Under the pieces are notes generated by a model. That model was not told where the DNA came from. It saw only the letters and a list, made by a program, of their open reading frames with translations, and searched no databases. A stretch of 64,000 bases of DNA from Tretioscincus oriximinensis. Lineage: Eukaryota; Chordata; Lepidosauria; Squamata; Gymnophthalmidae. The translations under genes were made by a program, and so were the position numbers. Positions 47,187-57,839 of this stretch are shown here, piece after piece. Position 1 is the stretch's first letter. The number at the start of each line of letters is the position of its first letter. Location: positions 1,014,108-1,078,107 of the forward strand of contig JAJVDF010000431.1 of the NCBI GenBank assembly GCA_022410635.1. Reading direction: 5' to 3'.

Positions 47187-47700
47187 TTGTCAACTGGCTC
47201 CACCTTGAAAACCCCTTATGCTGAATACCAGGCTGCGTCCAGACAGGGGGAATAATCCACTTGCAAGTCAAACTTGTGTAGCATTTGCCCCAACAGATCT
47301 CAAAATGGGACTTATTTATTCCAGACTTTTCTGATGATGTGCCTCGTTCACATCTGTAAAATATACTATTGAGCTACGCCATTTTCCAATCATGTGACAT
47401 TGTTTCCCGGCCGCCATTTTGTTTGCTGGCTGTCAAGACGAACGCCAGTAGTCCCTCCCACCAAATGCTATTGGATAGTTTGCTGTCGATATCTGATTTC
47501 TTTGCCTATTCACACATCACAGCCTTTCCACCGTACCCCTATATAGTGGTTCAACAGTTGGCTTTCCTGGTAAACCAATAATCTGGATCATCAATTTCAA
47601 AGTCCACAATCTGCCAGTTTATTTTACAACCTAGTCTCCAAATGCAACAGAAATTTTGCTTTCAAATGGATTATTGACCCTGTCTGGATGCAGCCCAAGT
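47187..47700. mobile_element. foldback element (about 460 bp) preceded by 89-bp direct repeat copy 2
   Basis: From about 47235, the left end CAGGCTGCGTCCAGACAGGG pairs with the right end 'ccctgtctggatgcagccc' at 47679-47697. 47187-47275 is the second copy of the 89-bp repeat. The CAGG start is hAT-like. There is no transposase. Confidence 0.7.
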
Positions 47701-47904
47701 TATTATATAAACCAATAGATTTCTGATTTTAAATTAAATTATTGGAAATAATAGTTTATTGGAAAAGCCAATTACCAAATTGCTATATATTGCAGAAAGG
47801 GATGTTGTGTGTGGATAGTTCTGACAGGAAACTATGAGGCTGAGAGGCAAAGGAATAATCAAGGGACGGGAACATTTTTTTTTAATGAAATCAGGCTGCA
47901 ATTT

Positions 47905-48300
47905 CATGTTTTCTTCAGCCTCGAAAGATGGGGTTTAAGAGGTGATCTGAAATGTATAAAATTGTGCATAGAACAGATAAAGTGGATAGAGAAAAATATT
48001 TTCTTCATCACACAAAATGAGGAACAAGGGGCATTTTTTGCAAGCTGATGGGTAAAAGAGAACAGGCAAGAGAAGGTATTTTTTTAGCCAGAGGGTCATG
48101 GGTCTGGGGAATTGACTTTCACAGGAAGTAGTGGGAGCTAGCAACCTAGATAGCTTTAAGACAGGATTAAACAAGTTCTAATCCTGGCCAAGGGTATAAA
48201 TAGCTACTAGGATAGATAGCTTGATGCTGCCTATGGGATGGAACAACAGGCAGGATTCCTGAAATACCATTTGGGAGTCAAGAACAGATGAGGGTTTTGC
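47905..48300 (+). mobile_element. CR1 LINE 3' end, plus strand
   Basis: 'gcctcgaaagatggggtttaag', 'gataaagtggatagag', 'agctttaagacaggattaaac' and 'ggaacaacaggcaggattcc' in CR1 order. The terminal part is replaced by a SINE head at 48303. Confidence 0.8.
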
Positions 48301-48302
48301 AG

Positions 48303-48576
48303 GCATGGATAGCTCAGTTGCTAAGGAATCCATCTCTCAGCTGGGAGATGGGGTTTCGAAGCCCTGTGTCGGAAGTGGGGAGGGGTGAGCACCTTCTACT
48401 AGCCTGTAACTCTAGCCAACCCAGCTATTCGAAAGCAAGAATTGCAAATGACTGCAAGTAGATACATGGGAACCACCAGAGCCTGGTGGGGAAGATAGAA
48501 TGTGGGCCTTCGGCAAAATACCCTTGTAAGCCACTTTGAGTCCCTTTGAAAGTTGAGAAAAGCGGGGTATAAGAAC
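48303..48576 (+). mobile_element. tRNA-derived SINE, head intact, (TTC)n tail
   Basis: The head 'gcatggatagctcagttgc' looks like a tRNA A box and 'gggtttcgaagccc' like a B box. The body runs through 'ctattcgaaagcaagaattgc', 'ggtggggaagatagaatgtgg' and 'ggggtataagaacccac', then the TTC tail. Related copies are at 10735 (minus), 34490 (minus), 56565 and 58390. Confidence 0.8.
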
Positions 48577-48892
48577 CCACTTCTTCTTCTTTCTTCTTCT
48601 TCTTCTTCTCCTCGTCCTCCTCATCCTCGTCCTCCTCATCCTCGTCCTCCTTGTCCTCGTCCTCCTTGTCCTCGTCCTCGTCGTCGTCGTCCTCCTCCTC
48701 CTCCTCTTTCTTCTTCTTCTTCTTCTTCTTCTTCTTCTTCTTCTTCTTCTTCTTCTTCTTCTTCTTCTTCTTCTTCTTCTTCTTCTTCTTCTTCTTCTTC
48801 TTNTCTTCTTCTTCTTCTTCTTCTTCTTCTTCTTCTTCTTCTTCTTCTTCTTCTTCTTCTTCTTCTTCTTCTTCTTCTTCTTCTTCTTCTTC
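48577..48892. repeat. long (TTC)n / (GAA)n tract
   Basis: About 316 bp of pyrimidine-rich triplet repeat. It opens with TTCTTCTTT and TCC/TCG variants (48610-48700), then runs as nearly pure TTC to 48892 with one ambiguous base at 48803. It grew from the SINE tail and ends about 410 bp before the CASR start codon. All long ORFs across it are artefacts. Confidence 0.97.
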
Positions 48893-48995
48893 TGCATGAG
48901 ACTGCCCAGATGCAATTGGTGGACACTGTGTGAGACAGAAGACTGGACTAGATGGGCTCTGGTGCCCCCATTTGGTATGGTTCCTCTTATGTTCT
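48893..48995 (+). mobile_element. CR1 LINE 3' tail
   Basis: 'gcccagatgcaattggtgg', 'ctggactagatgggctctgg', 'ttcctcttatgttctttt'. It probably belongs with the CR1 at 47905-48300, the SINE having inserted between them. Confidence 0.75.
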
Positions 48996-49045
48996 TTTGT
49001 TAATAAACCTGACCTGACACTGTTACATCCCTGTTCCCTTTCAAG

Positions 49046-49299
49046 GAGCCTTAAGGATGGGTTTCTTAAGTGGATTGGAGAAAGAAGAACTGGATTGGCC
49101 AAACTACAATGGACAAGACCATTGAGGAGACATTGCAAGGGCGACTGGAGACCCTTGGCTTACCATGCAGCAGACATGTCCACCACATCTACAGTGCTAA
49201 CCATTCAGAAGGAGAAAAGCTTTTTACAAATTGCTAGACCAAGGCTTGTTATGCACGGATTTTAAAACTTGTGATATCCTCTAGTGAAAAGGAGGAACG
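49046..49299 (+). promoter_or_regulatory. CASR: candidate 5' UTR part of CASR exon 2
   Basis: A convincing acceptor precedes 49046: branch-point-like CTGAC twice (about 49008-49018), a pyrimidine tract and TTTCAAG. This would give 254 nt of leader before the CASR ATG, close to the leader length carried by exon 2 in mammals. Five upstream ATGs occur, the first opening a 22-codon frame at 49055. The junction needs transcript support. Confidence 0.5.
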
Positions 49300-49484
49300 A
49301 TGACTTTTTATACGTTCTGTTTGCTCCTCTTTGTGTTTACTTGGAATACCTCTGCCTACGGGCCAAATCAAAGGGCACAGAAGAAAGGGGACATTATTCT
49401 TGGCGGACTGTTTCCTATTCACTTTGGAGTGGCTGCGAAGCACCAGGACCTGAAGTCTAGGCCAGAATCTATGGAGTGCATAAG
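49300..49484 (+). CDS. CASR: CASR first coding exon (signal peptide, start of Venus flytrap)
   Basis: CASR is the extracellular calcium-sensing receptor, a dimeric class C GPCR at the plasma membrane of parathyroid, kidney and other cells. This exon encodes residues 1-61 and two bases of codon 62. It holds a signal peptide ([14 protein letters not shown], cleavage expected after about residue 19), then [20 protein letters not shown] and IHFGVAAK, nearly identical to the mammalian receptor. The ATG has A at -3. Donor GTAAGG follows 49484 and splits an AG|G arginine codon, the conserved position. The 185-nt length equals that of the mammalian exon. The mature N-terminus is conserved while the signal peptide differs, as usual. 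Confidence 0.96.
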
Positions 49485-49801
49485 GTAAGGCCAATTAAAA
49501 ATTGCATTGTAGGTGGGAACTGTCCAAGATTCTCTTACGGGTGTGTGTGTGAGAATTTCCATTCATATACAGACACGCAGAATTCCAAATCCGGTACTCA
49601 TATGTGACAAATCATACAGCAATTTATTTGCACGGCCGGTTCCTGGAACTGGAAATGACATCATTCAGGAAATAATTTCCAGTTCCTGGTTGCAGGAACA
49701 ACATCTTAAATTATGCCACTTCTGGTTCCATTTCCAGAAAGGACATCTTGATTGATGTCATTTCTGGGGCGGAGTCAGACATCTTCCTCACACTCTCAGA
49801 C

Positions 49802-49908
49802 TCTGGTCACGTCTAAGTTTTAATCCAGCTTCAGTCCACTTTTTTGCCAATGCGTTCTTCCATTCTAAAAGTGAACTGAAGCTGGATTAAAACCTGTGTG
49901 ACCAGGCC
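49802..49908. mobile_element. short foldback element in CASR intron
   Basis: 'ctggtcacgtctaagttttaatccagcttcag' pairs with 'ctgaagctggattaaaacctgtgtgaccag' over about 30 bp per arm with a short loop. Confidence 0.75.
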
Positions 49909-49909
49909 C

Positions 49910-50330
49910 CAGCATCAGGAATACAGCTGATGTTCAAACCAGATACAAAGTTTATTCAAACATCATGCTGCCAGTATCTGGAGCAAGCAGACTCAGATTG
50001 CCCCTTCTAGCAAGCATGCATAGCCAGTCTGGGTTAATTTGATCAGGATTAGTTGTATCAACATCTACCTGCATGAAGCAGGTTGAGTCACATTAGAAAC
50101 AGCGCAATAGATGCTACCATGAAATTGCTGCAGGAGCATTTGTGTTGTCATTCACTCACTTCACCATCGTTCAAATGCTGATGGGGCGGATGCTCTCTGC
50201 TGGGTCTGAACGTTCACTGGATAGCTTCACATTGACTGAGGAGGCAGCTATTGAACACAAACAGGCAAGGATATTTTTCAAAAGTGAGAATCTCATACAA
50301 AATTCTTGTACAAGCCAAACCCTGAAGTCC
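49910..50330. other. CASR intron sequence without recognised genes
   Basis: It may include further remnants of the DNA transposon that ends at 49908. No exon is seen. Confidence 0.35.
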
Positions 50331-50334
50331 ACCC

Positions 50335-51064
50335 TGTAGCGACCCCTACTTGAGGGCTCCACTATTAGATGACCCTCCCAGCTAGGGGTGCCACAATATC
50401 CTTCTTGTTGCCCAATCCAGCATCCACGACTGCTTGGAACAACAGCAATCTCCTCAGGCCCATACAAGGCCTCTGCAATTACCTCAGTGATGGGGCTTTA
50501 TTCCCAGCCCCCCCCAGTAGCTGCTTATTTAGTGTTGTTATAGAAATAAAAGAAAGGAAGAGATATTTGAATTGAAACAAATAACAAGTTTGTTGTCTAC
50601 AACTAAGAAATAGAAAGAAAGAATAATAAAGCTTTGGCTTTTATAAAGTAAGCCAGACTCAAGCTCAAACTCCAAGCAAGAGCAACCTTTGTTTCCAGAA
50701 CTTAAAGCAACGGGCATGATGTCTATTTGTTTCAGCCCCAAGTCAAGCCTCCACTTTGATTCCTCCAGGCCACCATATACTCCCACCCCCTCCTTCTGAG
50801 GCAGATCAGAAGCGGACCCCCCTGTCAACATGCTAACCACAAGTCTCTCAGTCAGAAAGGCCTCTAGCCTTGGTCGGCTTCCCTTTTATCTGCTGACCAG
50901 CCGGCTACTCGAGGCCCCATTGGCTGACTCCTCCAGCCACGCTCCCTCCCAAACAGGGAACCAGGAAGCCCCGCCCCTGCCCAGGCCTGCTCTTCCCCCC
51001 TCCCTCTGGGATATCTGGTAAGTTTATAAAAGAAACACAAACCTTTAAAATGGAGGACGCCACA
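50335..51064 (-). mobile_element. solo LTR, minus strand, same family as 32478-33229
   Basis: Reverse complement starts TGTGGCGTCC and ends GGGGTCGCTACA. It is homologous along its length to the LTR at 32478, for example 'agcaacctttgtttccagaa' and 'ggatatctggtaagtttata'. No matching target duplication is seen (caccc versus cgctc). No internal retrotransposon genes are attached. Confidence 0.85.
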
Positions 51065-52145
51065 CGCTCCGATCCCACCCAGCCCATTCTTTTGTTTCCA
51101 GAAAAGACTCTNCCTCAGGCCCCACTCAGGTTCCACCCACACCTACCATGGCTCCATCCCAGCCTTGTCTGTTCCACCCCAGCCTGTACATAAAATGGAT
51201 TTTGCCAGTAGTGTACAAGGATGCTCTTCCTCCTACAATTGTATGAGGGAGGCAAATTCACATACACCAACAGTTATGAGGTGACTCTCCCCTTGTTTTC
51301 CCATGTTTCATTGGTTCTAACCCTCATTAAACACAATCTCTTCTGATCAATAACATCTCAGATAGATACTCATCCCACATTTGTATTGTCCATTTACTTC
51401 TTTCTTTCCATCCTTGTGCTATCACGATTATAGTTTCTGATCTGGGAATGTCTGAACCAAAGATAAACTTTTTTTTCCTTTTTTTATTATTATTAATTTT
51501 TTATTATTTTTGCACGAAAAAAAAGAAAAAATGCATACAAAAAGAAAGAGATGCATACACAACAATAAAAAATACATACACGACAATAAGAGATACATAC
51601 ACAACAATAAACCCTATCCCCCCACCCCAGGAGACCTTTTGAATATGTCACAGCAATAATTACAGTAAAAATCTTTGATCAAAGATTTTTAAAGATTTTT
51701 ATGATCAAAGAACCAAAGATAAACTTGATTAAGCAGGTTAGCTGGATGTGGATTAGCTGCACTCCACAAATATTTGTAGTAAGCAGCTTAATCCACATTC
51801 AAAGTGGAACAGTATACAGTGTAGTGCTAGCATGAAAATCCAAAGCCGGCATCACACGGCATCTGGTTCACTTCAGCAGTTCACTTTTTGAGGACTGTTC
51901 CATATGGGACTTTGAAGGCAGATTGGAAGGCACTTCTGGGTTCTGGATTCCTGCTTCATTCCTGCTTGACTGAGTAGATATATCCTAGATGCAGATGCTA
52001 ATGCATTTATAGGGAAGTGTGTGAATTAGCACTATTTCCATGCAAACTATGTAGAATGGAGAGCTCCTCAAAGCGGGTTACTGAGCCTGTGGAAACGGTG
52101 TAAGTTGTTATCACTACCACATAAATGAATAAAACTGAACCCAGT
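51065..52145. other. CASR intron sequence, low complexity and DNA-transposon remnants
   Basis: 51470-51620 is A/T-rich with a short tandem unit containing 'acatacacaacaataa'. 51720-52100 resembles the remnant at 60950-61400 (gattagctgc, gtgtagtgctagcatg, gaggactgttccatatg). No exon is seen. Confidence 0.4.
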
Positions 52146-52149
52146 CACT

Positions 52150-52590
52150 GAGTTGGTCCATAGGTCATCGGCCTGTGGAATTTACTTCCTGAAGAGGTAG
52201 TGGTAGCTAACAGCTTGGATAGTTTCAAGACAAGACTAGACAGGTTTATGGACACTAAGGGTATAAATGGATACTAAGATAGTTGTCTGGATGTAGCCTC
52301 CGGGATGGAGCAACAGGCAGGACTTTTGAAATACCATTTGCAGGGAGTCACGAACAGGAGCAGCATATTTTGCTTTCCTCTGTTCGGACTGCCCAGGTGC
52401 ATCTGGTGGGCCTTTGTGTGACACAGAATGCTGGACTCGATGGGCTGTGGCCTGATCCAGTATGGCTCTTCTTATGTTCTTATGTTCTTATCATAGAGTT
52501 GGAAGCGACCTCCGGGATTATGGGGTCCAATCCGTTGCTCAATGCAGGATTCAATAAACCATCCCAGACGGATGACTGTCCAGCCTCTGT
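52150..52590 (+). mobile_element. CR1 LINE 3' ends
   Basis: 52165-52492 is a plus-strand CR1 3' end with terminal 'cttatgttcttatgttctta'. 52493-52590 is a reversed CR1 terminus (catagagttggaagcgacctcc). Confidence 0.8.
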
Positions 52591-52594
52591 TTCT

Positions 52595-53030
52595 CAATTT
52601 CAGAGAAATAGCCGTGTTAGTCTAGCAGAAAGTCCAGCAAAGGAGCTAGCAGCACTTTGAGACTAACTTGAGAAAAGTGGGTGGAATTAGCTTTTGTAGA
52701 CAGGTCTACTTCAGGTGCATCTCAAAGTGCTACTAGCTCCTTTGCTGGACTTTCTACTAGACTAGACTGACCAGATGACCTTTGGGGGGGGGGGGTTGGA
52801 AAACCCGGTTTTGGGGTGCCTCCCAGTTTTTTCTGAGGAAAATCTTTTTTTAAAAAGTTTTTTTTTCAAAAAAATATTTTGTTTTTTAATTTTTTTCCCT
52901 CAGAAAAAAACCGGGAGACAGCCCCAAAACGGGTTTTCAACCCGCCTAAAAGGGGTCATCTGGTCAGCCTATACTAGACTAACACGGTTATTTCTCTGAA
53001 GTAGGAAAGTGGTGGCAAAAGCTTTCATAG
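52595..53030. mobile_element. foldback element with a TAGGCTGACC transposon inserted in it
   Basis: The host foldback starts 'agagaaatagccgtgttagtctagcag' and ends 'agactaacacggttatttctctg', with inner arms 'aaagtccagcaaaggagctag'. It is the family also found at 27463-27605. The inserted 209-bp element (52763-52971) has perfect-looking terminal repeats and an 8-bp duplication tactagac (52755-52762 and 52972-52979), so its insertion is the later event. Confidence 0.85.
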
Positions 53031-53714
53031 ACATGCCAGCGAAGGTGAACTGTCCTACAGGTTTATCACCCTTATCGCCTTATTGGCAGTTACTTTTTGC
53101 AGTATCTGTGGTTAGTGTATAATTATGGTATCATAAAGGCAGGGCAAAGAGTGCTATCGTCCCAGGTGGAGGATGGGAGAAGGGCGGGAATGAGTGCCTC
53201 TCATCCTCCCCTGTCTTTGAGCAGTGCTAAAAAGTCCTTGATTAGGGCTTTATGAAAGCTGGGTGCACGAATATTCCCCACCCACCCACCTCCCATGCTG
53301 CCAGCCATTTCAGCTGGTTGCATCTGCTATGACCTGGAAGGTTTAGGATTTTTTGTCCTGCAAGCAGAGCCAAAATTAAGGGTTTTATTTGTCTTGCACC
53401 AGGTAAATAGGGCCAGGGAGGGAGTACCAGGATGCATCCTCCAGTGAGCGGTGGAAGGGGTTGCTGGGTCAGGGTCAGAGGGGCACCGAATTTGGGTCTC
53501 ACTATAAAGCTTCACTATGGCCATTGTGTATATTATGTTGATGATGATGATTATAATTATTATGTTTATGTTTACATTTACATTTATGTTTATTATTATG
53601 GTGGTGATGGTTTAAATGTAATACAAATTTATGTTAGAATTAATCATAATTTATAATTTAATTTTAAAATATAATTAATAATAACAACAAATAATTATTT
53701 ATTATATTACTATT
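53031..53714. other. CASR intron sequence without recognised features
   Basis: 53530-53714 is AT-rich simple sequence (gatgatgat, tttatgttta). No exon is seen. Confidence 0.4.
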
Positions 53715-53990
53715 AATATACACCAGTTTGGTGTAGTGGTTAGAGTGTTGGACTCGTACCTGGTAGTCTCCCAATTCGATTCCCTACTCCTCCATGAAAG
53801 CCAGCTGCGTGACCTTGGGTCAGTCACAGTTCTTTAAAATTCTCTCAGCCCCACCTACTCCACAGGGTGTCTGTTGTGGAAAGAGTAACAAAAAAGCTAT
53901 GTGCGCCACTCTATGGTTAGCTGCCCTGAGACCTTCAGGTATAGGGCGGGATACAAGTACAAATAAATAAATAAATAATTGTGATTGCTA
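53715..53990 (+). mobile_element. Sauria-type SINE, plus strand
   Basis: The head 'ggtgtagtggttagagtg' and 'attcgattccc' are pol III A- and B-box-like. The body 'gtgaccttgggtcagtcac' and 'ccacctactccacagggtg' precede the tail 'ggcgggatacaagtac' and (AAATA)n. Confidence 0.9.
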
Positions 53991-54304
53991 TTAGTATTTC
54001 CAATTATAAAATAAATAACCCATAAATGGAGTGAATGTAAACAAAAATATTGAAAACATATTTAGAACGCAGGCTGGGAAGTGAAATTACAAAACTAGGA
54101 TTAAGATTGATTTTCCATATGTAAACACTAACTGCCATGATATATTAAGCGTTATTTAAGATATAATGGTGGGAGTGGGAAGGGGGATTATATAAAAAGG
54201 GGAAAAATTGTTTGGAACATTTTAAAGTTGGATATGTATTTTGTGTGAATAAAACAATTTTTTAAATAAAATGTTTTGAACATCAAATAGATAGATAGAT
54301 ATAG

Positions 54305-54975
54305 ATGTAGATATTTATTTATATTTATACCCCACCTCATACCCAAAGGTCTCAGGGCGGCAACAACAAAAAACAGTACCAAATGTACATTTTAAAAGAG
54401 TAACAATCAGTATCTGAAAGTGGAGGTGAAAAAACAGCATTTCTTCAACCAAAGGCCATGTTGAAGAGGTTCGTCTTTAAGGACCTTCTAAAAGAATACA
54501 ATGATGATGACAGATGCACCTCGAGGGGGAGACTATTCCAAAGACTGGGGGCAACCACTGAGAAGGCCCTACCCCGGGTTCCCACTCCACTGGCTATTGA
54601 GAGAGGTGGTACAAGCAAGAGGCCCTCCCCTGCAGATCTTAAGGCACGGGCAGGTTAATATGGGAGAAGACGTTCCTTTAGGTATTTGGGGCCCAAGTTA
54701 TTTAGGGCCTTATAAGTTAAAGTCAGCACTTTGAATTGGGCTCGGTACAGCTCTTTCAAGACCGGCATGATGTATGTTCGGCTACCTGTTCCAGTCAGCA
54801 GTCTAGATGCTGTGTTCTGCATCAACTGCAGCTTCTGAACCGTTTTCAAGGGCAGCCCCATATAGAGCGCATTGCAATAGTCCAGTCTGGAAGTTACCAG
54901 AGCGTTGATTACTGTGGCTAAATCATCCCTGTTCAGAAGTGGCCGTAACTGGCAAACCAGATGTAGGCACTCCTA
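54305..54975 (-). mobile_element. L2 LINE 3' end, minus strand
   Basis: The minus-strand frame at 54861-54655 reads MGLPLKTVQKLQLMQNTASR, TGTGSRTYIMPVLKELYRAQ and FKVLTLTYKALNNLGPKYLK, the L2 ORF2 C-terminus. The tail is at 54305-54330. Confidence 0.85.
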
Positions 54976-55140
54976 TAAATAGAGATAGAGAGATAGAAAG
55001 ATAGAGAAACAGAGAGATAGAGAGATAAAGAGATAGAGAGATAGAGATAGAAATAGAAAGATAGTGATAGAGATAAAGATAGAAAGATAGGGAAAGATAG
55101 GGAAAGACAGGGAAAGATAGGGAAAGATATAGACAGATAT
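54976..55140. repeat. (AGATAG/AGAGATAG)n purine-rich microsatellite
   Basis: About 165 bp of AGATAG-type repeat passing into GGGAAAGATA units. It abuts the end of the L2. Confidence 0.9.
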
Positions 55141-55331
55141 ATGTTAAATTATAATTTATTATAATTTTTATTTCTTATTATATTAATTATAATTTAAAAT
55201 TATATTATAAATTATTATCATTATAAATTATCATTTAAATTTTAAATTATAATCATTTGCTATATTATTACTATTCATTTAAATTATAATTATTTTCATA
55301 ATTTTTATTTTGATGATGATGATGATGATGT
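55141..55331. repeat. AT-rich tract ending in (GAT)n
   Basis: About 170 bp of almost pure A/T palindromic sequence followed by a short (GAT)n run ending at about 55331, only about 20 bp before the CASR exon 3 acceptor. Confidence 0.8.
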
Positions 55332-55352
55332 AGAAATCTGCATTTATTTTAG

Positions 55353-55659
55353 GTATAATTTCCGTGGTTTCCGTTGGCTCCAAGCGATGATTTTTGCCAT
55401 TGAGGAAATCAACAGCAGTCCGACTCTTCTTCCCAACATGACTCTCGGCTACAGCATATTTGACACCTGCAACACCGTCTCCAAAGCCCTAGAAGCCACG
55501 TTGAGCTTTGTGGCTCAGAATAAGATCGACTCTCTGAACCTGGATGAATTCTGCAACTGTTCGGAGCACATACCTTCCACGATTGCTGTTGTAGGGGCAA
55601 CCGGCTCTGGGATCTCAACTGCAGTAGCCAATCTCCTGGGTCTTTTTTACATACCACAG
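55353..55659 (+). CDS. CASR: CASR coding exon 3 (Venus flytrap lobe 1)
   Basis: This 307-nt exon, the same length as in mammals, has acceptor TTTATTTTAG and donor GTATGG. It encodes [20 protein letters not shown] and continues through [51 protein letters not shown] and GLFYIPQ. It covers residues 62-164. It holds Arg66 and Arg69 (anion site), Cys101, the paired Cys129 and Cys131 that link the two receptor subunits, and Ser147 of the amino-acid site (numbering as in human CASR, no indels to this point). Frame is kept with exon 2. Confidence 0.96.
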
Positions 55660-55970
55660 GTATGGAATATAGTGGGACGGAGCAGGATGCTGGTGACCAA
55701 GGATCGTCAGAACTTAAGGTTTGGTCTGGCAGGCATCTCGCTGAGAGTCGATCCTTAGAGATAGGGAGATAATAGGGCTGATCTAGATACAGTTGCTTTT
55801 ATTTCCAGAGAGATAAATCCTGAACAGCAACTTTTATACATAGCAACCTAGAACCACATGCAGGATTTTCCACACTGTTTTAGAGCTAGGAAGATTTGAC
55901 AGCATTTGAGCAATTCTAGCATTAGGGTAATAAAAAAAGAAGGAATACCCTAGTTTTAAACGCCATAAAG
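55660..55970. other. CASR intron after exon 3, proximal part
   Basis: Exon 3 read past its donor adds residues foreign to the family, then a stop at 55756. No feature was found. Confidence 0.5.
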
Positions 55971-55974
55971 AAAA

Positions 55975-56285
55975 GCAGCTACTTTACTTCCTGAAAAGGT
56001 GGTGGTAGCTAACAGCTTGGATAGCTTCAAGACAGGACTAGACAGGTTTATGGATACCAAGGGTATAAATGAGTACTAGGATGGATGCCTGGATGCTGCC
56101 TCCGGGATGGAGCAACAGGCAGGACTCCTGAAATGCCAATGTTCATATTTATATGAACAGGTGCATATTTTGCTTTCCTCTGTTCTGACTGCCCAGGTGC
56201 ATCTGGTGGGCCTCTGTGTGAGACAGAANNCTGGACTNGATGGGCTGTGGCCTGATCAGTATGGCTCTTCTTATGTTCTTATGTT
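55975..56285 (+). mobile_element. CR1 LINE 3' tail
   Basis: 'ttacttcctgaaaaggtggtgg', 'agcttcaagacaggactagac' and the end 'cttcttatgttcttatg'. Ambiguous bases lie at 56229-56238. Confidence 0.85.
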
Positions 56286-56564
56286 GATCAGTGTTATGTC
56301 TGTTTGCAGACCCCTTGTAGGCTTATGTACAGAGCCTGTGCAAACAGGGCCCTAGACGATCAAGCTAATCTGCTTCTACTAAAGTGAGTTAAATCAGGTT
56401 AATACAAATCAGTCCTGCGAAAAAGCATTTGGGTCAGATGATGTTTTCAATATTCCAGCAAACCTCGATAGACAGGAATAAGTAATGATACTGCCTAGTG
56501 ATAGATACTAGAAATCAAATTCGTTCTTTAAAAGTTTTTTTAAAATACATGGTACTCGAGGCAT

Positions 56565-56825
56565 GGTGATGCAGCAATTAAGAGTTTCAGTGTTTCAACA
56601 GAGCCATTGGAGTTCAGGGCAAGCGCCCTCCACTGGCCTCAGCTTCAGCCAACCTAGCTGTTTGAAAGCAAAGAAATTTGCGAATACATTAATAGGTACC
56701 ACAACAAAGTGGTGGGGAAGATAGAATAGATTTAAACATTAGGACGAAAAGGAACCTTTTTAGCCACTTTGAATCCCAAGAGCGGGGCATAAAAAACAAA
56801 CTCTGCAAAAGAACTGCAAGTGCCA
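56565..56825 (+). mobile_element. tRNA-derived SINE (TTC-tail family), diverged
   Basis: 'gaggcatggtgatgcagcaa', 'tgtttgaaagcaaagaa', 'gtggggaagatagaata' and 'ccactttgaatcccaagagcgg' follow the body of the 48303 copy. The tail has been lost. Confidence 0.65.
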
Positions 56826-56829
56826 TACT

Positions 56830-57390
56830 TTAGTCTTTCTGTATTCTGAATGCATGTGACATCCTTTCACCCAGTCAGAGTGAGGGGAGGCAGTTAAGCA
56901 TGTAGAACACAGAAAGGATAGAATACAGTCTTCACAATTCCTGCTTTTGTGCTAGGAGCTGGAATGCTTCTGCCTGGAGAAGTGCAAAAGGCTGGATATA
57001 GTCCTTCCCAACCAGTGGATGGGAACGATTAGTGTGGAAAAGACCTTACATGAGAACAGCAGATCATCCAGCACGATGCGAGGAAACTCTATTTCTTATC
57101 AGCTTTTACTGTCCAAATTGCCAATCGCAAGGCCATTAGAGGAAAATGACATTTGTTTTTATTAGGCTAGATATCCCTTATCTGAATTTTCTTCCGAGCA
57201 AGAAGCTATACATCAGGATTCTCCTGACAGAAGCACATAGATTGCCAGAGCGGGAAACAAATACGTCTTGCTATCTGGTAGATTGTGCAGAAAGGAAATA
57301 TTGTCAGCAACATCTGTCTGAGAAAAACAAAATGATAGACGGATATGGTCACATGATTTCCCCACTTGACAGTCTACAGTTCTTTGATAT
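56830..57390. other. CASR intron sequence without recognised features
   Basis: The ORF at 57146-57400 has no recognisable homologue. No exon is seen. Confidence 0.4.
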
Positions 57391-57394
57391 TCAA

Positions 57395-57620
57395 GGATAA
57401 GAATATAAGAGGAGCCCTATTGAATCGGGTCAGATCCCACCTAGTCCAGCCTTCTGCCTCACACAGAGGCCCACCAATTGCCCCTGGGCAGTCTGGGACA
57501 GAAGAAGGCAGAATCTTCAACTGTTTCCAACGCCCTGCAAATGACATTTCAGGAATCCTGCCTGTTGCTCCGTCTTGGGGGCAGCATCAAGACATCCATC
57601 CTACTAGCTATTTATAGGAT
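57395..57620 (-). mobile_element. CR1 LINE 3' tail, minus strand
   Basis: 'taagaatataagaggagccc' then 'tagtccagccttctgcctc' and 'ctgttgctccgtcttggggg', the reversed tail. Confidence 0.8.
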
Positions 57621-57839
57621 CTAGATTGGACCCATGTGGCCTATATCAAGCTGCCCTTCAGGTATCCCAGGCTCAGTTCCTTATCAGCCAGACAGTAGAC
57701 CAGAGCTGTGGAAACTGGTAATGCCTTGGTCATAGAACAAGATGGCAGACTTGCAGATGATTTGCTTTCTCACCTTCAGGCAAGATGTCTCTAAATTTCA
57801 ATAGTAGGAAGTTGAGAGCAGGGCAAGGTTTTCCTTCTT

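Noticed and set aside
48303..48375. Possible tRNA gene
   Set aside because: A- and B-box-like sequences are present but it continues into a SINE body with a simple-repeat tail shared by other copies, so it is a tRNA-derived SINE head.
48412..49138. Poly-Lys, poly-Glu, poly-Arg, poly-Ser and poly-Leu ORFs
   Set aside because: Translations of the TTC/GAA microsatellite in different frames.
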